Shown one piece after another: positions 59,067 through 64,000 of a DNA stretch of 64,000 bases (its first letter is position 1; the number at the start of each line of letters is the position of its first letter). The notes below the pieces were generated by a model. The model was given only the letters and a program-made list of their open reading frames with translations, made no database searches and was not told where the DNA came from. The position numbers and the translations under genes were made by a program. This DNA comes from Coleophoma eucalyptorum (Eukaryota; Ascomycota; Leotiomycetes; Helotiales; Dermateaceae): NCBI GenBank assembly GCA_026120035.1, contig JALRME010000030.1, positions 310,001 to 374,000 on the forward strand, in the 5' to 3' direction.

Positions 59067-62000
59067 ATGGGACTGCCAGCCTCAAATCTCCTCCCTGAAC
59101 TGACAAACAACCTCGCATGTCGAACTTCTTAGACACTCAACACTTACTGAGGACTCTTTCGCTCTACAAAGACGCTAGATAAAGATCTGCGGCTACTTTC
59201 CCTTGATGGTGGCGGAGTTCGTGGACTATCCGCGCTCATGATTCTCCAGGGGCTCATGGAGAGTATCGATCCAGACAATCCCCCAAAGCCGTGTGAATAC
59301 TTCGACATGATTGGGGGTACAAGTACTGGTGGGTGAGTTTCTACAATATTTATACAATATAGATACATCTGTGCTAACCGACTAGGCTTATTGCCATCAT
59401 GCTCGGCCGGCTAGAGATGAGCATCAAGGAATGTATTGATGCCTATCTATCGCTTTCGGACCGGGTCTTCCAAAAGGAGAGACATCGTGTTACGATAAAG
59501 GGTAATATTCAAGGCAGGTTCGACTCTGAGGAGCTATCCAAAGCTGTGAAGGAGGTGATCGTAAAAAAAAAGCTACAGGAGGATGTTTTGCTAAAAGACG
59601 ATTCAGACAAGGCATGCAAAGTGTAAGTTAGCATCGCTTGTAGTACTAGCAGGTCACTAATTATGACAGGTTCGTTTGTGCAACAAGCAAAGAGACGAGC
59701 GAAACCGTATGCCTTACAAGCTACAGGTCCCCACGAGGCAATAGCGATCCCTTAAACAGCATTAAGATTTGGGAAGCCTGCCGTGCAACTTCAGCGGCTT
59801 CCTCCTTCTTTGATCCTATTGCTCTCGGGCGGTATAAAGAAGAGTTTGTAGAGGGGGCAATAGGCGCTAATAATCCTGTGTGGGAGGTATGGAATCAGGC
59901 TCAGCTAATGTGGGGCCCAGGCCCGCTGGAGGGCAGGATAAAATGTCTGATCTCGATCGGTACTGGTGTTCCTTCCTTAAACCCATTTCGGGATGATGTT
60001 TTCCACATTGGAGAAACACTTGTGAAAATTGCCACAACGACAGAGCAAACAGCGGAGAATTTTCGTCGAAATAAGTCACATCTTGATAATAGTGGCCAAT
60101 ACTACCGGTTTAACGTTGATCGAGGGCTAGAGGGGATCGGGCTCGAAATGTCTGAAAAGAAGGAGATTGCTGCCGCTACGCTTCTCTACGTTCAGTCTCA
60201 GAGTGCATTGAAGCAAATGCATAGATGTGCAGGAAGGATGGTAGGAGAATGTTAGTTTTGAATCTTCAAAGAAGTTGGTAAGTAATTTATGTTGCTAATT
60301 TCTTATAGACTTCGGAAAATATCGAATAAACTTTAGCCTTGAAGGCGTTCCGACAGTGAGAAATTTTGTGGAACGGCCAGTTGAGATGGCAGAGCTTGAA
60401 AGAGTCCTCTTACCAAAACGCCAGAGCTCTCGACAGAAGAAATTCGTACTTCATGGACTCGGCGGGATAGGCAAAACGCAGCTAGCCGTTGAATTTGCCC
60501 GGCAGCATCACCCCAAGTTTAGTGCCGTACTCTGGTTAGATGGAAGTAGTGAGGAGAGCCTTAAGCAGAGTATTGCTGGTGTGGCGAGCAGGATACCAAA
60601 GGGACAGATTTCCTATTCAAGTAGAACATACATCGAAAATGGTGATGGCAACATTAAGGCCGTTGTCAAAGAGGTACTAGGCTGGCTTGCTCAGCAGGAC
60701 AACACCGAGTGGCTTCTTATCTTCGACAATTTCGATAGGGATTATAACCCTTCTAATGCCGACCCAGATTCATATGATATAAAGCACTACTTCTCTGGCG
60801 CCGACCATGGCTCTATCCTGATAACATCTCGACTGGCCAAGCTAAATCAACTAGGAGACGACTCGCAGCACCTAGGTAAGGTTAATTTAGTTCAAGCACA
60901 GGCCATTTTTAGAAACCGGTATAAGAAGAAGTATGGTAAGAATACGATTTATTTTAGTTATATACAGACTTTCAAGCTAAAGATGATGCTACAGATCCCG
61001 CCGAGGGCGAACGCTTATTAGTCTTACTAGATGGTCTCCCGCTAGCCATTGCGCAGGCTGCTGCGTACCTGCAGCAAGGGAGAATGAAGTTCCAGAATTA
61101 TATCAAACTTTATGAACAGCAGTTGAGTGATGTTATGGAGCCACGAAAAGGGGAAGATATCCCAGTTCTGGACTACCCTGATCGCAGTGTCTGGACAACA
61201 TGGGCTATCTCGTACAAAGCCATTCAAGAAAAGAGCATAGCTACTGCAAATCTACTTCTTCTCTGGGCATTCCTAGATAACAAAAAATTGTGGTATGGTT
61301 TATTTAGAGCAGCGTATAGTGCATCCGAAGATGTAGCAACAGGTTTACCTAAATGGATCAGGGAACTTGCAAGCAACGAAGTAGAATTCAACGGGGCGAT
61401 TCAATTACTAAGCGACTATTCGCTGATCGAGGATTTCGAAGACCAAGGGAGCTATTCTATTCATCCAGTCGTCCATAAATGGGCGTACTACTTCCAGGGA
61501 AATGATTCTAGAGCACAGATTGCTAAACTAGCGGTGACCATAGTTGGATGGGCTGTACCTTCTACTTCAGAGCGAGAATGCTCAAGTTTACAGCTCCAGC
61601 TTCTACCGCATGCGCACGCGTGTTCTCAGTGGGCACTTATAGACAAGACAAAGATATGTTCTCATAGTAACGACAAGGTGAATAGAGAGCTTAAGGCGAT
61701 CAAAGCACAAGTCGTAGAACTAGGTGCTATTCATCTGTTAGGCAAACTCTACGGGGATCAGAGAAGGTTGGTTGATGCCGAGCAGTTGTACCAGCGGGCG
61801 CTGGAGGGTAGAACGAAAGCACTTGGTGCAGAGGATATAGCAACACTCCAGACAGTAAATAACTTAGGAAACCTTTATAAAGATCAGGGCAAGCTAGTCG
61901 AGGCCGGGCAGATGTACCAGCGGGCGCTCGAGGGATATGAGAAAGCGCATGGTGCAGAGCATACGTCGACACTCCAGACAGTAAATAACTTAGGAAACCT

Positions 62001-63417
62001 TTATAAAGATCAGGGCAAGCTAGTCGAGGCCGAGCAGATGTACCTGCGGGTGCTCGAGGGATATGAGAAAATGCTCGGTACAGAGGATACGTCGACACTT
62101 CAAGCAGTCAATAACTTAGGGAATCTTTACAAAGATCAGGGCAAGCTAGTCGAGGCCGAGCAGATGTACCAGCGGGCGCTTAAGGGTTACGAAAAAGCTG
62201 TCGGCGCAGAGGATACGTCGGCATTTACTACAGTTGATAAATTAATGTCCCTCTACACAGACCAAGGCAAGCCAGTTGAGGCTGATAAGATGTGCCAACA
62301 GACTCTCGAGGTATCCGAGCAAGTATTCGGTGCAGAGCATACGTTAACACTTGATGCAGTTAATGAATTAGGGGTTCTTTACAAAGATCAAGAAAGGTTG
62401 GATGAGGCCGAAAAGATGTACCAGCGTGCGCTTGAAGGCAAAGAGAAGGTGTATGGCTTAGAGCATATGTCTACACTTGATACAGTTAATAACCTAGGGA
62501 ATCTTTACAGAGGTCAAGGCAGGCTAGTTGAGGCTGAGACGATGTTTCAGCGGGCGCTCGAGGGCTCCGAGAAAACGCTCGGTGTGGAGCATACCTCGAC
62601 ATACAACATAGTTAATAACTTGGGGATTCTTTACAAAGACCAGGGCAAGCTACTCGAGGCTGAGAAGATGTTCCATCGGGCTCTTAAAGGCCAAGAAAAA
62701 ATGCTCGGAGCCAAGCATATAATGACACTTAATACAGTTAATAACTTAGGGGTTATTTATGCAGATCAAGGCAAGCTAGTCGAAGCCGAGCAGATGTACC
62801 AGCGGGCGCTCGAGGGCCACGAAGCACTCGGCACAAAGCATTCTTTGACACCCGATATAGCCAATAACTTAGGGAATCTTTACAAAGATCAGGGCAAGCT
62901 AGTCGAGGCCGAGCAAATGTACCAGCGGGCTCTCAAGGGACACGAGAACGCTCATGGTGCAGATCATACATCGACACTTGACATACTCAATAACCTAGGG
63001 CTCCTCTACACACTCCAAGGCAAGCTAGTCGAGGCTGGGCAGATGTACCAGCGCGCGCTCAAGGGCTACGAGAAGGTTATTGGAGAGGATTATGTTATAA
63101 CCTATATCCCAGCACTAAACACGCTCTGGAGTCATGCTACTCACTTCGTAAATCAAGGTGATTTCCCAAAGGCTAGGATAATATTTTCAAGAGTGCTAGC
63201 TGGGTTCGAAAAGGTCTATGAACATAATCATCCGAGGTATAAGAACCTACAGGACATCCTTCATAGGTTGGATTCTATAATAAAGGACAGAGTTGTGGCA
63301 GACGCGGGAAATTCGGTCGGAGACCCGGGCAACGAGCACGGAGAAATGTCAGATATGGTATTGAAGGAAGCTTACCAAATTAAAAACGGCATCGATAGCT
63401 CCAAAATTTGGACTTGA
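59067..63417 (+). CDS. Fungal NLR-type protein: patatin, NB-ARC and TPR domains
   Basis: About 1357 residues. Firm exons are 59179-59332, 59386-59622, 59670-60250, 60309-60935 and about 60995-63417. A first exon 59067-59118 (MGLPASNLLPELTNNLA) is tentative, because its donor GTCGAA is weak. The patatin-like phospholipase domain has the oxyanion loop LLSLDGGGVRGLSAL and nucleophile motif GGTSTGGLIA. Its third motif reads EGAIGANNP (59851-59877), where Asp-Gly is normal. The NB-ARC part has Walker A VLHGLGGIGKTQLA, Walker B WLLIFDNFD, GSILITSR and GLPLAIAQAAAYL. The C-terminus carries about eleven 42-residue kinesin-light-chain-type TPRs (consensus NNLGNLYKDQGKLVEAEQMY). Such proteins are fungal relatives of NOD-like receptors, linked to non-self recognition and programmed cell death: TPRs sense, NB-ARC oligomerises and patatin executes. 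The 32-nt minimum intron after 60935 is too short; the 60994 acceptor (59 nt, CTAAA branch) is preferred. Confidence 0.85.
61710..63110 (+). repeat. Coding array of about eleven 126-bp TPR units
   Basis: Units of 42 codons with the core NNLGNLYKDQGKLVEAEQMY recur in tandem. Units 2 and 3 share blocks of more than 50 identical bases at a spacing of exactly 126 (for example starting at 61861 and 61987), including silent positions. One unit near 62820 lacks a codon (HEALG for HEKALG), and unit 5 (62220-62345) is the most diverged. Confidence 0.9.
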
Positions 63418-64000
63418 GGTAAGCCCTTGACAGTGCGGTCATATAATGATTCTTCTTTATATATAATAGCCTGTGTTATCTCGGCCTCAGCCTGCTGACT
63501 AGTGTACTAGAAGAAAAAGACAATGAAGATCCGTGGGAAATCTACACTTTTCAGTCAAGTTGAAGGTGACAGTAAATATGAGAACGATAGCAGATGAAGA
63601 TGTCACAGAATATGACGCAGTCCTTGATCCTGCTACTACCGGCAGTTCTTCCTGGACAACGAATTGAACAAGCTTTCGGGAACAGAGAACCCTGTCGAGC
63701 ATATTATGCATTCGGTCATAACCCGCAAGGAGCGCTATCTTAAGTAACGATATATGACAGAAATGTTGATTAGCTGGGAAAGAAAAGAAGCTTTGGCACA
63801 TAGGTGGCATGTTTTTGCACTGGTAAGAACCCAGACTACATCTCTCCATGAACTATGTAAAAATAAGCCATGCACTGACCTAGCTATCCATATCAGCTAG
63901 TACTTTAGCCACTGAGTTTTTCCGATTAGTGAGATGTATTGTAAGCTACGGCAGCCTCCCTAGAGAGCTATATTGAATTTGTGGATCAAGGCCATGCAAT
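63418..64000. other. 3' flank of the NLR gene to the window end
   Basis: No supported gene. The minus-strand frame 63499-63849 begins with ATG (116 codons) but has no domain; it could be chance. Confidence 0.45.

Noticed and set aside
61727..62098. Antisense ORF across the TPR array
   Set aside because: Repeated peptides only because the sense strand is a tandem repeat whose unit is a multiple of three.
63499..63849. Minus-strand ATG ORF of 116 codons at the window end
   Set aside because: No domain and no splice-supported extension; insufficient evidence.

Overview
The window is nuclear DNA of a filamentous ascomycete (Pezizomycotina). The evidence is: short spliceosomal introns, mostly 41-135 nt, with GTANGT-type donors and CTRAY-like branch points; two Zn2Cys6 transcription factors; a velvet protein; a close match to the sexual-development regulator PRO1; and a fungal patatin/NB-ARC/TPR NLR. 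A leotiomycete-like fungus is my guess from the style of several proteins, not something the sequence proves. Seventeen protein-coding loci are supported. Most were built by joining exons by hand. There is no operon logic, no CRISPR array, no rRNA and no tRNA that I could recognise.

Layout. 1-13.3 kb: velvet protein VelB (1085-2782, +), a Zn2Cys6 factor (3575-6682, +), a Dnt1/Net1-like nucleolar protein (7520-11119, +) and a CFEM-like one-pass membrane protein (12420-13223, +). 13.3-23.7 kb: a 3-kb gap, an RRM-like protein with internal repeats (16303-18903, +), an intron-rich TauD-type dioxygenase (20654-22356, +), an array of 85-96-bp repeats with quasi-palindromic cores (22496-22975) and a two-exon gene for 77 residues (23353-23662, +). 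24-32.3 kb: a membrane-anchored gamma-glutamylcyclotransferase-like protein (23996-25030, -), the Rab geranylgeranyltransferase beta subunit BET2 (25544-26764, +), a zinc-finger protein with a KEN box (27827-29876, +) and a LaeA-type methyltransferase whose first exon cannot be found (31141-32213, +).

33.8-46.9 kb: a SAM-PH polarity protein of Boi type (33877-36344, -) and PRO1 (44784-46916, +) are divergently arranged around 8.4 kb with no credible protein gene, rich in microsatellites and small upstream ORFs. 46.9-57.6 kb: a C2H2 protein with an exact 15-bp repeat (49215-50843, +), dienelactone hydrolase (51734-52620, +), a superoxide-dismutase-like mitoribosomal protein (53163-54182, -) and molybdenum cofactor sulfurase (55093-57609, +). 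57.6-64 kb: a large NLR-type protein (about 59067-63417, +) with patatin, NB-ARC and about eleven near-identical 42-residue TPRs; its patatin catalytic Asp appears to be Glu.

Functionally the genes are a mixture of housekeeping (prenylation, Moco sulfuration, mitochondrial translation, polarity) and development or recognition genes (VelB, PRO1, NLR). The most unusual items are the NLR with an altered catalytic dyad and a homogenised repeat array, the palindromic tandem repeat beside the dioxygenase, the very long PRO1 upstream region and a start codon carried alone on a 3-nt exon. Splice sites are predictions from reading frame and consensus only.
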